From Pelomonas cellulosilytica (GTDB lineage Bacteria > Pseudomonadota > Gammaproteobacteria > Burkholderiales > Burkholderiaceae_C), in NCBI RefSeq assembly GCF_021353265.1, contig NZ_JAJTWU010000007.1, forward strand, positions 186,001-250,000: DNA of 64,000 nucleotides, in the 5' to 3' direction. Shown here piece after piece: positions 55,597 through 64,000 of this stretch. Each line of letters begins with the position of its first letter. The stretch's first letter is position 1. The notes beneath the pieces were generated by a model. That model saw only the letters and a list, made by a program, of their open reading frames with translations, ran no database searches and was not told the DNA's origin. A program made the position numbers and the translations under genes.

Positions 55597-58500
55597 TCAG
55601 GATACTTTGCGCAGGTCCAGCGTGAACGGGAACTCCAGGCTGCGCTGCGGCTCGCCGATCTCCAGCCGGCCCGGGGTGTGTCCGCTGTTGGCGAAGCGCG
55701 CCAGCCGCCGGCTCTCGGCCTCGTAGGCGTTGACCGGCAGCGTCGCATAGTTGCGGCCACCCGGGTGGGCGACGTAGTAGCGGCAGCCGCCCAAGCTCTT
55801 CTGCTGCCACGTGTCGATGAGATCCACCGTCAACGGCGCATGGATGCCGATGGTCGGGTGCAGTGCCGATGGCGGCAGCCACGCGCGATAGCGCACGCCG
55901 GCCACGAACTCGCCGACGCGACCGGTAGGCTGCAGCGGCAGCGGATGGCCGTTGACGGTGATGCGGTGGCGCGGGTCGATGAGGCCGCTGACGTGCACCT
56001 CCAGCCGCTCCAGCGACGAGTCCACATAGCGCACGGTGGTGCCGGCCGCGCCCTCCTCGCCCATCACGTGCCAAGGCTCCAACGCGCCGCGCAGCGTCAC
56101 GTGCACGCCGCGCGCGGCGAACTCGCCGTACTTCGGGAAGCGGAACTCGACATGCGGGGCGAACCAGGCCGCATCGAAGGCATAGCCGGCCTCGGCCATG
56201 TCCTCCATGACGTCGGCGAAGTCCTCGCGGATGAAGTGCGGCAGCAGCCAGCGGTCGTGCAGCTCGGTGCCCCAGCGCACCAGCGGCGTCTTGTACGGCG
56301 TCTTCCAGAAGCGGGCGATGAAGGCGCGCAGCAGCAGCTGCTGCACGACGCTCATGCGCGCATGCGGCGGCATCTCGAACGCGCGCAGCTCCAGCAGACC
56401 CAGCCGGCCGGTGCTGGAGTCGGGCGAGTAGAGCTTGTCGATGGAGAACTCACTGCGGTGCGTGTTGCCGGTCACGTCCACCAGCACATTGCGCAACGTG
56501 CGGTCCACCAGCCACGGCGGCATGGCTTCGCCGTAGCGCTCCTCGGCCTTGAAGATCTCGCCGAGGGCAATCTCCAGCTCGCGAAGCTGGTCGTTGCGGG
56601 CTTCGTCCACGCGCGGCGACTGGCTCGTCGGCCCGATGAACAGGCCGCTGAACAGGTAGCTCAGGCTCGGATGGTTGTGCCAGTAGGCCAGCAACGAGGC
56701 GAGCAGGCTCGGCTTGCGCAGGAACGGCGAGTCCGTCGGCGTGGCGCCGCCCAGCACGAAATGGTTGCCGCCGCCGGTGCCGGTGTGGCGGCCGTCGATC
56801 ATGAACTTCTCGGTCGACAGCCGCGTGAGGCGCGCGGCCTCGTACAGAAACTCGGTGTGCTGCACCAGCTCGCGCCAGTTGTGCGCCGGGTGGATGTTGA
56901 CCTCGATGACGCCGGGGTCCGGCGTGACCTGCAGCAGCTTGAGCCGCGGGTCGCGCGGCGGCGGGTAGCCTTCCAGCACGATCTTGTAACCCGTGTCCTC
57001 GCACGCGGCTTCCACGGCGGTCAGCAACTCCAGGTAGTGCTCGACCTTCTCCAGCGGCGGCATGAACACGTAGAGCACACCGCTGGCGCTGCCCTGGGTC
57101 TCCGCCTTCGGGCCATTCGCGCGACGGGGGTCGCGAGCCTCGACGCACAGCGCGGTGCGGGTGATCCCGTGCGCGTTCTCGAAGCGGCCGGGCGGCTGGC
57201 GGCCGTTATCGGCATGCGAATGCCCCGTGCCGGTCGACGTGCTCGCGACGCCCGCCCCGCCGGCGGCGGCAGCCCCCGGCCACGACGCGCCGGCCGGCGT
57301 GACGCCCTGCACCTGGGCGCGCAGCGCGGCCGGTGCCGGCAGCATGCCGCGCGGTGCGAACGGGTCCTGCTCGATCAGGTAGGGGTAGTCGCCCTTCGTG
57401 ACCCAGGGCAGCGAGTCCAGCGGCAGCCGCCAGCCCATCGGGGAGTCGCCCGGGAACAGGTAGAGCCGCTCGTCACGGAAGAACCACGGCCCCGTCTGCC
57501 AGCGCGTGCCGGCCAGCGTGGGCGAATCGCCGGCATGGCGGATGGGCAACACATAGCCGACGACGTGGGACAGGCCCTGGTCGAACACGCGGCGCAACCG
57601 CTGCCGCTCCAGTTCGTCGTCCAGCCGGGAATCGAACGGGTCCACGTTCACCGGCAGGCGGCGCTCGCGCCACAGGTAGTACCAGGTGTCCTCGTAACCC
57701 GGCTGCACATGGGTGTCGGGCAGGCCGAGGCGCCGCGTCAGCGCCTTCATGAAGACCTCGGCGTCCTCGCTACTGTAGTGATGCGGCTCGCGCTCATCGG
57801 CAAACCAGTCTGGGTTGCGCCAGCAGGGCTGGCCGTCGGCGCGCCAGTAGATGGACAGCGCCCAGCGCGGCAGTTGCTCGCCGGGGTACCACTTGCCCTG
57901 GCCGAAGTGCAGGAAGCCGCCCTGGCCGTACTCGGCGCGCAGCCGGTGCGTCAACTGCTGGGCGTAGAGCCGCTTGGTGGGGCCCAGCGCGTCGGTGTTC
58001 CACTCCGCCGCGTCGCGGTCCTCCACGGCGACGAAGGTCGGCTCGCCGCCCATCGTCAGCCGCACATCGTTGACGACGAGTTCGCGGTCCACCTGTTCGC
58101 CGAGCTGGAGCACAGCGGTCCACTGGTCGTCGGTGTAGGGTTTGGTGACGCGCGGCGACTCGTAGATGCGCGTGACGCTCATCTCGTGGCCGAACTCGAC
58201 CTCGGACTTGTCCACGCCACCGCTGATCGGCGCGGCGCTGCCCGGCATGGGCGTGGCCGCGAGCGGGATGTGGCCCTCGCCAGCAAGCAGGCCGGAGGTC
58301 GGGTCCAGCCCGATCCAGCCGGCGCCGGGCAGGTAGACCTCGCACCATGCGTGCAGGTCGGTGAAATCGACCTCCGTGCCGCTAGGGCCGTCGAGCGCTT
58401 TCTCGTCGGGGGCGAGCTGGATCAGGTAGCCCGATACGAAGCGCGCGGCCAGACCCAGGTGGCGCAGCAGCTCAACGAGCAGCCAGCCGGAGTCCCGGCA

Positions 58501-59037
58501 TGAGCCGGAAGCTTTCTCCAAGGTCTCCTCGGGCGTCTGCACGCCGGGCTCCAGGCGGATCAGGTAGGAGACGCTGTTCTGGACACGCTGGTTGAGGTCG
58601 ACGAGGAAGTCGATGGTGGCGCGCTCGGTGCGCGGGATGTCCTTCAGGTAGGCGGCCAGCAGCGGTGTGGCCGGGCCGGTCTGCAGGTAGGGCGCCAGTT
58701 CGATTTGCTGGGCCTCGTCGTACTGGAACGGGAAGGTCTGCGCGTGCGGTTCGAGGAAGAAGTCGAACGGGTTGTAGACGGCCATCTCGGCGACGAGGTC
58801 GACGGTGACCGTCAGCTCGGTGGTCTTCTCGGGGAAGACGAGGCGGGCCAGGTAGTTGGCGAACGGGTCCTGCTGCCAGTTGATGAAGTGGTTGGTGGGT
58901 TCCACCCGCAGCGAGTAGCTGAGGATGGGCGTGCGGCAGTGCGGCGCAGGGCGCAGGCGGACGACCTGAGGGCCGAGGTTGACCGGGCGGTCGTATTTGT
59001 AGCGGGTGACGTGTTTGAGGGCGACGTGGATGCTCAT
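55597..59037 (-). CDS. Transglutaminase-like / DUF2126 fusion protein (set B)
   Basis: The 1146-residue protein starts [19 protein letters not shown] with a good ribosome-binding site (GAAGGA). The N-terminal transglutaminase core has Cys180 ([10 protein letters not shown]), His229 ([10 protein letters not shown]) and Asp245 (IGLDPTSG). From about 300 comes DUF2126, with the Gly/His-rich [17 protein letters not shown] and [20 protein letters not shown]; this part has been suggested to be a glutamine-synthetase-like carboxylate-amine ligase. A Gly/Ala/Ser/Thr-rich linker interrupts it near 590-640. The two activities in one chain fit a combined ligase and peptidase/transferase. No signal peptide, so cytoplasmic. 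Confidence 0.93.
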   Translation of the reverse strand: MSIHVALKHVTRYKYDRPVNLGPQVVRLRPAPHCRTPILSYSLRVEPTNHFINWQQDPFANYLARLVFPEKTTELTVTVDLVAEMAVYNPFDFFLEPHAQTFPFQYDEAQQIELAPYLQTGPATPLLAAYLKDIPRTERATIDFLVDLNQRVQNSVSYLIRLEPGVQTPEETLEKASGSCRDSGWLLVELLRHLGLAARFVSGYLIQLAPDEKALDGPSGTEVDFTDLHAWCEVYLPGAGWIGLDPTSGLLAGEGHIPLAATPMPGSAAPISGGVDKSEVEFGHEMSVTRIYESPRVTKPYTDDQWTAVLQLGEQVDRELVVNDVRLTMGGEPTFVAVEDRDAAEWNTDALGPTKRLYAQQLTHRLRAEYGQGGFLHFGQGKWYPGEQLPRWALSIYWRADGQPCWRNPDWFADEREPHHYSSEDAEVFMKALTRRLGLPDTHVQPGYEDTWYYLWRERRLPVNVDPFDSRLDDELERQRLRRVFDQGLSHVVGYVLPIRHAGDSPTLAGTRWQTGPWFFRDERLYLFPGDSPMGWRLPLDSLPWVTKGDYPYLIEQDPFAPRGMLPAPAALRAQVQGVTPAGASWPGAAAAGGAGVASTSTGTGHSHADNGRQPPGRFENAHGITRTALCVEARDPRRANGPKAETQGSASGVLYVFMPPLEKVEHYLELLTAVEAACEDTGYKIVLEGYPPPRDPRLKLLQVTPDPGVIEVNIHPAHNWRELVQHTEFLYEAARLTRLSTEKFMIDGRHTGTGGGNHFVLGGATPTDSPFLRKPSLLASLLAYWHNHPSLSYLFSGLFIGPTSQSPRVDEARNDQLRELEIALGEIFKAEERYGEAMPPWLVDRTLRNVLVDVTGNTHRSEFSIDKLYSPDSSTGRLGLLELRAFEMPPHARMSVVQQLLLRAFIARFWKTPYKTPLVRWGTELHDRWLLPHFIREDFADVMEDMAEAGYAFDAAWFAPHVEFRFPKYGEFAARGVHVTLRGALEPWHVMGEEGAAGTTVRYVDSSLERLEVHVSGLIDPRHRITVNGHPLPLQPTGRVGEFVAGVRYRAWLPPSALHPTIGIHAPLTVDLIDTWQQKSLGGCRYYVAHPGGRNYATLPVNAYEAESRRLARFANSGHTPGRLEIGEPQRSLEFPFTLDLRKVS

Positions 59038-59106
59038 GGATGTCCTTCGCCGCGCAGCTGGGCGCAGCTCATTCCGCGGATCGTTTGATGCCAAGGCCCA
59101 TGCCGG

Positions 59107-59174
59107 GAGTTCGCTCCGGCGGGCGACCCGTTCTTTGGTCGCCCGATAGGCAAGTCACCCGCCGGTGCGAGTTC
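59107..59174. repeat. Structured intergenic element with alternative pairings
   Basis: Left arm 59107-59127 and right arm 59154-59174 match as inverted copies at 17 of 21 positions, with the same core CCGGCGGG. The left arm can instead pair as GGGCGACC (59121-59128) with GGTCGCCC (59137-59144). The two pairings exclude each other. It lies between the alpha-E and DUF2126 genes; an attenuator or an old repeat element are both possible. Confidence 0.5.
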
Positions 59175-59243
59175 CCAGCTGGGCGGTGGCGGAAAGCCAC
59201 TCTCGTAAGTCCTTCCGACAAGAGCCGCCATCTCTTCAGCTCC

Positions 59244-60188
59244 TCAAGCCGAGGGCACCAGGAAGTCGCGGCTGATTCGCGCGCCCAGATCCGCCACCTC
59301 CGACAAAAACCCGTCCAGAAACGGATGCATCCCCTGCGCCAGGATCTCGTCGATGCGGCCGAAGTTCAGCTCGGCCTCCAAGCGGCCCACGCGCCTGAGC
59401 GTCTCCGCCGACTGCGCGTTGGCAACGCGCTTCAAATTGGCCAGCATGCGCGTGATGCAGTGCGACAGCGAGCGCGGCATGTCCGGCCGCAAAATCAGCA
59501 GCTCCGCGACCTTGTCCGGCTGGATGACATTGCTGTAGACCTTGCGGTAGATCTCGAAGCCCGACACCGAGCGCAGCACGGCGGACCAGTAGTAGAAATC
59601 GCGCGCCGCGTCATGCTCGCCCTGCGTCTGCTCCTGGCGATAGAACTTCACGTCCAGCAGCCGCGCGGTGTTGTCGGCCCGCTCCAGGAAGGAGCCGATG
59701 CGGATGAAGTGGAAGGCCTCGTCCTGCAGCATCGTGCCTACTGTCACGCCGCGGGACAGGTGCGAGCGGTACTTGACCCACTCGAACAGCTGCGCCGGGT
59801 CGCGCGTCAGCGCGCCCTCGCGCAGCAGCCGACGAAACTCCAGCCAGGTCTGGTTCATCGTCTCCCAGACCTCGGTCGTCAGCGCCCCACGCACCGCCCG
59901 CGCGTTCTCGCGTGCCGCACGCAGGCAGTTGAAGATGGACGACAGGTTCGTCTCGTCGGCCACCATGAACTCCATGACGTTGCGGCCGTTGATCGACGAG
60001 TACTTGGCCCCGTACAGGCTGTTCAGCTCGGAGATGGAGATCAGGCTGCGCCAGGTCTGCTCGGACTCGTCGACCGACTGCGGCTGCAGCGACGTCTGGT
60101 ACGCAATGTCCAGCATGCGGGCCGTGTTTTCAGCACGCTCGATGTAGCGGCTGAGCCAGAAGAGATGGTCTGCAGTCCTAGACAACAT
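59244..60188 (-). CDS. Alpha-E domain protein (set B)
   Basis: The 314-residue all-helical protein begins MLSRTADHLFWLSRYIERAEN, the alpha-E signature, with a ribosome-binding site CAGGAG. Further blocks are EFMVADETNLSSIFNCLRAA, FHFIRIGSFLERADNTARLL and SVSGFEIYRKVYSNVIQPD. Alpha-E proteins are nearly always encoded beside circularly permuted ATP-grasp genes; no activity has been shown to my knowledge. It is homologous to the C-terminal part of the fusion at 51941, so the two sets are paralogous. Confidence 0.93.
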   Translation of the reverse strand: MLSRTADHLFWLSRYIERAENTARMLDIAYQTSLQPQSVDESEQTWRSLISISELNSLYGAKYSSINGRNVMEFMVADETNLSSIFNCLRAARENARAVRGALTTEVWETMNQTWLEFRRLLREGALTRDPAQLFEWVKYRSHLSRGVTVGTMLQDEAFHFIRIGSFLERADNTARLLDVKFYRQEQTQGEHDAARDFYYWSAVLRSVSGFEIYRKVYSNVIQPDKVAELLILRPDMPRSLSHCITRMLANLKRVANAQSAETLRRVGRLEAELNFGRIDEILAQGMHPFLDGFLSEVADLGARISRDFLVPSA

Positions 60189-60583
60189 AAGACAACTCCT
60201 GATCGCCCGTTGCGAAGCCAATGGCAATCGACACACGCCGAAGGGTGAGGAAAGCTTGCCGCGCAAACAAAATCGGCCCGCGAAACGTGGACGAGAAAGT
60301 CATGAGATCCCTGTTCATCATCATTGCTGTGGCAGGCACTGCGTACCACTTCTCAGATGCGAGGTCACCCAACCGGATCGCATCACTGCTCATGCCACTG
60401 ATCTTTTCGTTATGCCTCCTGGCGATCATCGTCTGGGCATACGCGAAGTTGCGAGAGCGCTCAGACAAGCGCGCTGATTCATCGGACTCTGGAGCACCCT
60501 GGTTCGGCTCGGGCGGCGTCTTCAGCGATCGGGACGACTGAGCTTCAGCAGAAAAAAAACGTTCAGGCCACATTGGCATCGGA
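60189..60583. other. Gap between alpha-E and ATP-grasp genes of set B
   Basis: On the minus strand this 395-base gap is non-coding and likely carries a promoter for the alpha-E gene, though no clear hexamers are seen. On the plus strand it holds one small gene (60302-60541). An A8 run at 60553-60560 has no good stem beside it. Confidence 0.5.
60302..60541 (+). CDS. Small membrane protein on the opposite strand within the ATP-grasp locus
   Basis: The 79-residue protein from ATG 60302 (MRSLFIIIAVAGTAYHF) has a first membrane helix at about 3-17 and a second at about 28-50 (LLMPLIFSLCLLAIIVWAYA). A basic stretch (KLRERSDKRAD) and a Ser/Asp-rich tail ending FSDRDD follow. The frame is open from 60221, but the upstream part is hydrophilic and lacks family features. 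It has only a weak ribosome-binding site. I do not recognise it. It is convergent with the ATP-grasp gene and divergent from the alpha-E gene, which argues against simple co-transcription with either. Confidence 0.55.
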   Translation: MRSLFIIIAVAGTAYHFSDARSPNRIASLLMPLIFSLCLLAIIVWAYAKLRERSDKRADSSDSGAPWFGSGGVFSDRDD

Positions 60584-62017
60584 TCAGTCCTCCAGCACCC
60601 AGGTGTCCTTCGTCCCACCGCCCTGGCTGCTGTTCACCACCAAGGAACCCTCCTTCAACGCCACGCGGGTCAGCCCGCCCGGCACCATGCGCACCGTCGA
60701 GCCCGACAGCACGAAGGGTCGCAGGTCAATGTGACGCGGAGCCACGCCGCTTTCGACGAACGTCGGGCAGGTGGACAGCGACAGCGTCGGCTGCGCGATG
60801 TAGTTGCCCGGGTTGGCCACCAGCCGGGCGCGGAAGGACTCGATCTCGTCCTTCGTCGCCGCCGGGCCAACCAGCATGCCGTAGCCGCCTGCGCCATGCA
60901 CCTCCTTGACGACCAGCTCGGACAGGTGGGCCAGCGTGTAGGCCAGGTCGTCCTTTTCGCGGCAGACGTAGGTCGGCACGTTCTGCAGAATGGGTTTCTC
61001 GCCGAGATAGAACTCGATCATCTTCGGCACATAGGGGTAGATGGACTTGTCGTCCGCGATGCCCGTGCCGATGGCGTTGGACAGCGTCACCTTGCCGGCC
61101 TTGTAGGCGTTCACGAGACCGGCGCAGCCGAGCTGGGAGTCGGCGCGGAAGACCTGCGGGTCGAGGAAGTCGTCGTCCAGCCGGCGGTAGATGACGTCGA
61201 CACGCTTCGGCCCGCGCGTCGTGCGCATGTAGACGAAGCCGCCGTCGACGAACAAGTCCTGACCCTCGACCAGCTCCACGCCCATCTGCTGGGCCAAGAA
61301 GGCGTGCTCGAAGTAGGCCGAGTTGTACATGCCCGGCGTCAGCACGACGACGGTCGGGTCCGACACGCCCGACGGCGCCACGCTGCGCAGCGTGTCTAGC
61401 AACAGGTCGGGGTAATGCGCCACTGGCGCGATGCGGTGATTGACGAATAGCTCGGGGAAGAGCCGCATCATCATCTTGCGGTTCTCAAGCATGTAGCTCA
61501 CACCGCTGGGCACGCGCAGGTTGTCTTCCAGCACGTAGTAGTCGCCCGAGCCATCGGCGTTGCCGGCGCGCACGATGTCGACGCCGGCGATGTGGCTGTA
61601 GACATTGCCCGGCACGTCCACGCCCATCATCTCAGGGCGGAACTGCGCGTTCTTGGTGATCTCGTCGGCGGGCACGATGCCGGCCTTCAGGATTTCCTGG
61701 TCGTGGTAGACGTCGTGGATGAAGCGGTTCAGCGCTGTCACTCGCTGGGCGAGGCCCGCCTGCATGCTCGTCCATTCGCCGGCTGGAATGACCCGCGGGA
61801 TCAGATCGAACGGGATCAGGCGCTCGGTGCCTTCACCCGAATCCTTGTCGCCGTAAACGGCAAACGTGATGCCCACGCGTCGGAAGATCAGCTCCGCCTG
61901 CTCGCGCCGCTCTCGCATCAGCGACTCGGGCTGGTCGGCAAGCCACCGGGCGTAGGCCTCGTAATGGGCGCGGGTCTTGGTGCCCGCGGAGTTCATCTCG
62001 TCAAAGGCGGTTTGCAT
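60584..62017 (-). CDS. Circularly permuted ATP-grasp protein (set B)
   Basis: The 477-residue protein from ATG 62017 (ribosome-binding site GAGGAG) is a stand-alone circularly permuted ATP-grasp enzyme. The putative metal/ATP motifs are all present: VLEDNLRVPSGVSYMLENR near 162-180, RRLDDDFLDP near 278-287, and the lysine/glycine loop VVKEVHGAGGYGMLVG with Lys371. It ends SSQGGGTKDTWVLED. Such enzymes are predicted to join amino acids or peptides using ATP. It is the first gene of set B in transcription order, followed by alpha-E and the DUF2126 fusion. Confidence 0.93.
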   Translation of the reverse strand: MQTAFDEMNSAGTKTRAHYEAYARWLADQPESLMRERREQAELIFRRVGITFAVYGDKDSGEGTERLIPFDLIPRVIPAGEWTSMQAGLAQRVTALNRFIHDVYHDQEILKAGIVPADEITKNAQFRPEMMGVDVPGNVYSHIAGVDIVRAGNADGSGDYYVLEDNLRVPSGVSYMLENRKMMMRLFPELFVNHRIAPVAHYPDLLLDTLRSVAPSGVSDPTVVVLTPGMYNSAYFEHAFLAQQMGVELVEGQDLFVDGGFVYMRTTRGPKRVDVIYRRLDDDFLDPQVFRADSQLGCAGLVNAYKAGKVTLSNAIGTGIADDKSIYPYVPKMIEFYLGEKPILQNVPTYVCREKDDLAYTLAHLSELVVKEVHGAGGYGMLVGPAATKDEIESFRARLVANPGNYIAQPTLSLSTCPTFVESGVAPRHIDLRPFVLSGSTVRMVPGGLTRVALKEGSLVVNSSQGGGTKDTWVLED

Positions 62018-62082
62018 CGTTGCTCCTCGTGCACACGCAACGACGCAAGTTCCGCGCCCACCCGAAGGCGGTGGCTCGTGGT

Positions 62083-62111
62083 GCGCCAGGCACCATTGTG
62101 GTGCCTGGCGC
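62083..62111. terminator. Perfect 13-base-pair hairpin downstream of the TonB receptor
   Basis: GCGCCAGGCACCA (62083-62095) pairs perfectly with TGGTGCCTGGCGC (62099-62111) around TTG. It lies 65 bases past the receptor stop and 66 bases before the ATP-grasp ATG on the same strand. No T-run follows, so it could end receptor transcription with Rho or act as an operator for set B. Confidence 0.55.
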
Positions 62112-62175
62112 CCGTCGCCCGTGTGCCAGGGCACCGCTTTTACACCCGCGCCCTGGGCGCGAGCTCAGTCGACGC

Positions 62176-64000
62176 TCAAAACCGCACTTGCAGGCCCGTG
62201 CTGGCGGAGCGGCCCGACTGCGGCGCGAGGTCGCGGATGGTGGGCACCGCCGTCGCGTTGTAGGCCAGCTTGTTGCCGAGGTTGTCGAGTTTGAGGTACC
62301 ACAGCGCGTCGGTCGTGCCCCAGCGGAACTGCCGGGCCAGCGACAGCCGTACCGTCCCGTAGCCGGCGGTGGGCGTGTCGAACGCGGAGACCCGGTCCTG
62401 GCGCGCTGCGCCACGCCACTCCAGCCGGCCCGACCAGTCGCCTCGGCGCGCTTCCAGGCCCACCATGGCCCGCAACGGCGCCAGGCGCGGCAGCGGCTCG
62501 CCGGTCGCACGGTTGTCCCCGCGCACCGCATCAAGCTGGCCCAGCAGCGCCACGGCGGGGTGCACCTGCCAGCGGCCTTCGACCTCAGCGCCGCGCAGCC
62601 GCGCCGGCACCGCCGTGAAGGCATAGACCGGCACGCTCTGCCCGTCGTTGTCTGCCAGCTCGCCGGTGGCCTGCAGCGCGATGTAGTTCGAGAAGCGTGT
62701 CTCGTAGACGTTCAGGTGCAGGTGGCTTTGGGCCGACTCCCACTTCAGCCCAAGGTCCACGCCCTTGGAGCGCTCCAGCCCCAAGCCGGCATCGCCGCGC
62801 TCGTAGGCCGCGCTGGCCACGTGCAGCCCGTTGGCGAACAGTTCGTAGTAGGCCGGTGCGCGCTGCGTGCGGTTCAGGTTGACGCTGGCGCTCCAGCCGC
62901 CGCCCATTGGCGCGACGGCACTCAGCGCCAGACTCAGCGGGCTGAAGCGCCGCGACTGCGCGACGCCGAAGCGGTCACCGCCGTCGGAATCCACCGCCAC
63001 GCGCTCGGTCCGCGCGCCGGCCGACCAGTCGACGCCGGCCAGCCGCGCCTGCTCCAGCACGAACACGCCAGTGTTGCGCGTGCGCGTACTGGGCACGAAG
63101 GCCTCCTCGCCCAGCGCCGAGAAGTCCAGTTGCTCGGTCTGCAAACCGATCAAGCCCTTGACCGGGCCGAGCGCCGCGTGTTCCACCTCCAGGCGGCCAT
63201 CGGTGCCGCGGCTCTTGAACGTGGTGCCCGTCACGTCGCCCTCCATCTCGGTGTGCTCGTAGCGGTTGCGGCTGAGCTGCCAGCTGACGCGGTGGATGGG
63301 GCCGTCCGCCGTAGCCCATTCACCGGCCGTCGCCAGGCGCTGGCGCTGCATGCGGATCGTCACGTCGGCCTCGGCCGTGGTGCCGTAGTCGGTGTGAAAG
63401 TCGTCGACCGACACACCCGCAAAGCCGCCCTGGAAGAACACCGAGCCGCCCACCGCGCCGCCGTGGCTGCGCGCTGCGGAGTTGCGCACGCTGGTGCGGC
63501 TCTCGGTGCCGTCGTCGGTCGGACTGTCGAACCGCGGCGTGCGCTGGTCGCCGGCGTCGCGGCCCGCGACGTCCACATGCCAGCCCCAGCCGGCATGCGG
63601 CTGGCCGCTGCCGCCGTCCAGCACCAGCGCGCCGCTCTTGTCCTGCGAGGCGCCGCCCAGGCGCACCTCCGCCGCACCACTAACACCCTGGATCAGCGTG
63701 CGCGGGATGCGGTTGTCCAGCGTGTTGACGACGCCGCCGACGGCATTGCCGCCGTACAGCAGCGCCGCCGCGCCACGCAGCACCTCGACCTTGTCGATGA
63801 CCAGCGGGTCGATGGCCACGCCATGGTCGAAGCTGAGGTTGGACGCGTCCACCGACGCACCGGAGTTGCTAAGGATGCGCACCCGGTCGCCGTCCAGGCC
63901 GCGGATGCTGGGCCGGCTGGCGTTGGGACCGAAGTTGGTGGCCGCGACGCCGGGCAGACCTTGCAGCGTGTCACCGAGGTTGGCGGCGCGGGTCAGCACG
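62176..64000 (-). CDS. TonB-dependent outer-membrane receptor (5' end beyond window)
   Basis: The last 608 or so residues of a TonB-dependent receptor are present; the start lies beyond the right edge. The plug domain is partly visible (LGDTLQGLPGVAATNFG, SIRGLDGDRVRILSNSG, KVEVLRGAAALLYGGNAVGG). A 22-strand barrel follows, ending ASTGLQVRF with the terminal Phe needed for outer-membrane assembly. The plug wording resembles the ZnuD-like group of metal receptors, so zinc or another metal or chelate is possible, but a His-rich loop is not obvious. Gene name not assigned. Confidence 0.9.
   Translation of the reverse strand, partial: VLTRAANLGDTLQGLPGVAATNFGPNASRPSIRGLDGDRVRILSNSGASVDASNLSFDHGVAIDPLVIDKVEVLRGAAALLYGGNAVGGVVNTLDNRIPRTLIQGVSGAAEVRLGGASQDKSGALVLDGGSGQPHAGWGWHVDVAGRDAGDQRTPRFDSPTDDGTESRTSVRNSAARSHGGAVGGSVFFQGGFAGVSVDDFHTDYGTTAEADVTIRMQRQRLATAGEWATADGPIHRVSWQLSRNRYEHTEMEGDVTGTTFKSRGTDGRLEVEHAALGPVKGLIGLQTEQLDFSALGEEAFVPSTRTRNTGVFVLEQARLAGVDWSAGARTERVAVDSDGGDRFGVAQSRRFSPLSLALSAVAPMGGGWSASVNLNRTQRAPAYYELFANGLHVASAAYERGDAGLGLERSKGVDLGLKWESAQSHLHLNVYETRFSNYIALQATGELADNDGQSVPVYAFTAVPARLRGAEVEGRWQVHPAVALLGQLDAVRGDNRATGEPLPRLAPLRAMVGLEARRGDWSGRLEWRGAARQDRVSAFDTPTAGYGTVRLSLARQFRWGTTDALWYLKLDNLGNKLAYNATAVPTIRDLAPQSGRSASTGLQVRF

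Noticed and set aside
55552..58503. A 983-codon open frame antisense to the DUF2126 fusion gene
   Set aside because: It is a codon-bias shadow: no domains, Arg/Gln-rich composition, and the opposite strand has a complete two-domain protein.
60545..60583. Possible terminator at the A8 run beside the set B ATP-grasp gene
   Set aside because: On the minus strand the T8 run is preceded only by a 4-base stem seven bases away, too weak for a terminator.

Overview
The window is G+C-rich (by eye about two thirds) chromosomal DNA of a betaproteobacterium, most likely order Burkholderiales. Reasons: the complete dcw cluster in the order mraZ to ftsZ followed by lpxC, a dusB-fis-purH operon, groESL behind a CIRCE element, a c4 cytochrome next to a ResB/CcsB system II maturation pair, a DUF1631 gene, and an intergenic element of the GCGAGCGAAGCGAGC type that I recall from Burkholderiales genomes. 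I cannot name the genus. There are no rRNA, tRNA, CRISPR or insertion-sequence features, and base composition looks even, so this reads as core chromosome with a few accessory blocks.

Layout. 1-4963: a truncated TPR gene, then a minus-strand run of coniferyl-aldehyde-type dehydrogenase, GMC oxidoreductase, GNAT and GFA genes, mostly joined by 4-base overlaps. 5333-8238: dusB-fis-purH (minus). 8336-10320: a YqaA-like membrane protein and an M32 carboxypeptidase (plus). 10474-11064: a secreted protein built from two tandem repeats. 11434-32166: one very long minus-strand cell-envelope operon, mraZ-rsmH-ftsL-ftsI-murE-murF-mraY-murD-ftsW-murG-murC-ddl-ftsQ-ftsA-ftsZ, then a histidine kinase gene, lpxC and a small membrane protein. 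32417-34660: groESL (plus) with promoter, CIRCE and terminator. 34847-41763: DUF1631, engB, cytochrome c4, resB, ccsB. 41796-51008: a chemotaxis receptor, an Lrp-type regulator divergent from a fused indolepyruvate ferredoxin oxidoreductase, a stress-type flavin-barrel protein, an orphan Tat-type binding protein and a WxxGHW lipoprotein. 51024-62017: two sets of transglutaminase, circularly permuted ATP-grasp and alpha-E genes, with a DUF2126 fusion, an alpha/beta hydrolase and a small membrane protein. 62176 to the end: a truncated TonB-dependent receptor.

Functional logic. The dcw genes make the peptidoglycan precursor (MurC-F, Ddl, MraY, MurG) and the septum machinery (FtsZ, A, Q, L, I, W). 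Tight overlaps with many GTG starts imply strong translational coupling. The mraZ leader carries four 10-base direct repeats that run from the -10 box through the GTG start codon, a very clear MraZ autoregulatory site.

The best candidate for a poorly understood system is 51-62 kb. Families there (transglutaminase-like protease fold, DUF2126, circularly permuted ATP-grasp, alpha-E) have been predicted from genomics to make and process an unknown peptide-like product or protein tag, but I know of no demonstrated product. Here two paralogous sets lie side by side: one with ATP-grasp and alpha-E fused and with ATP-grasp motifs that look degraded, the other with separate, intact-looking enzymes.
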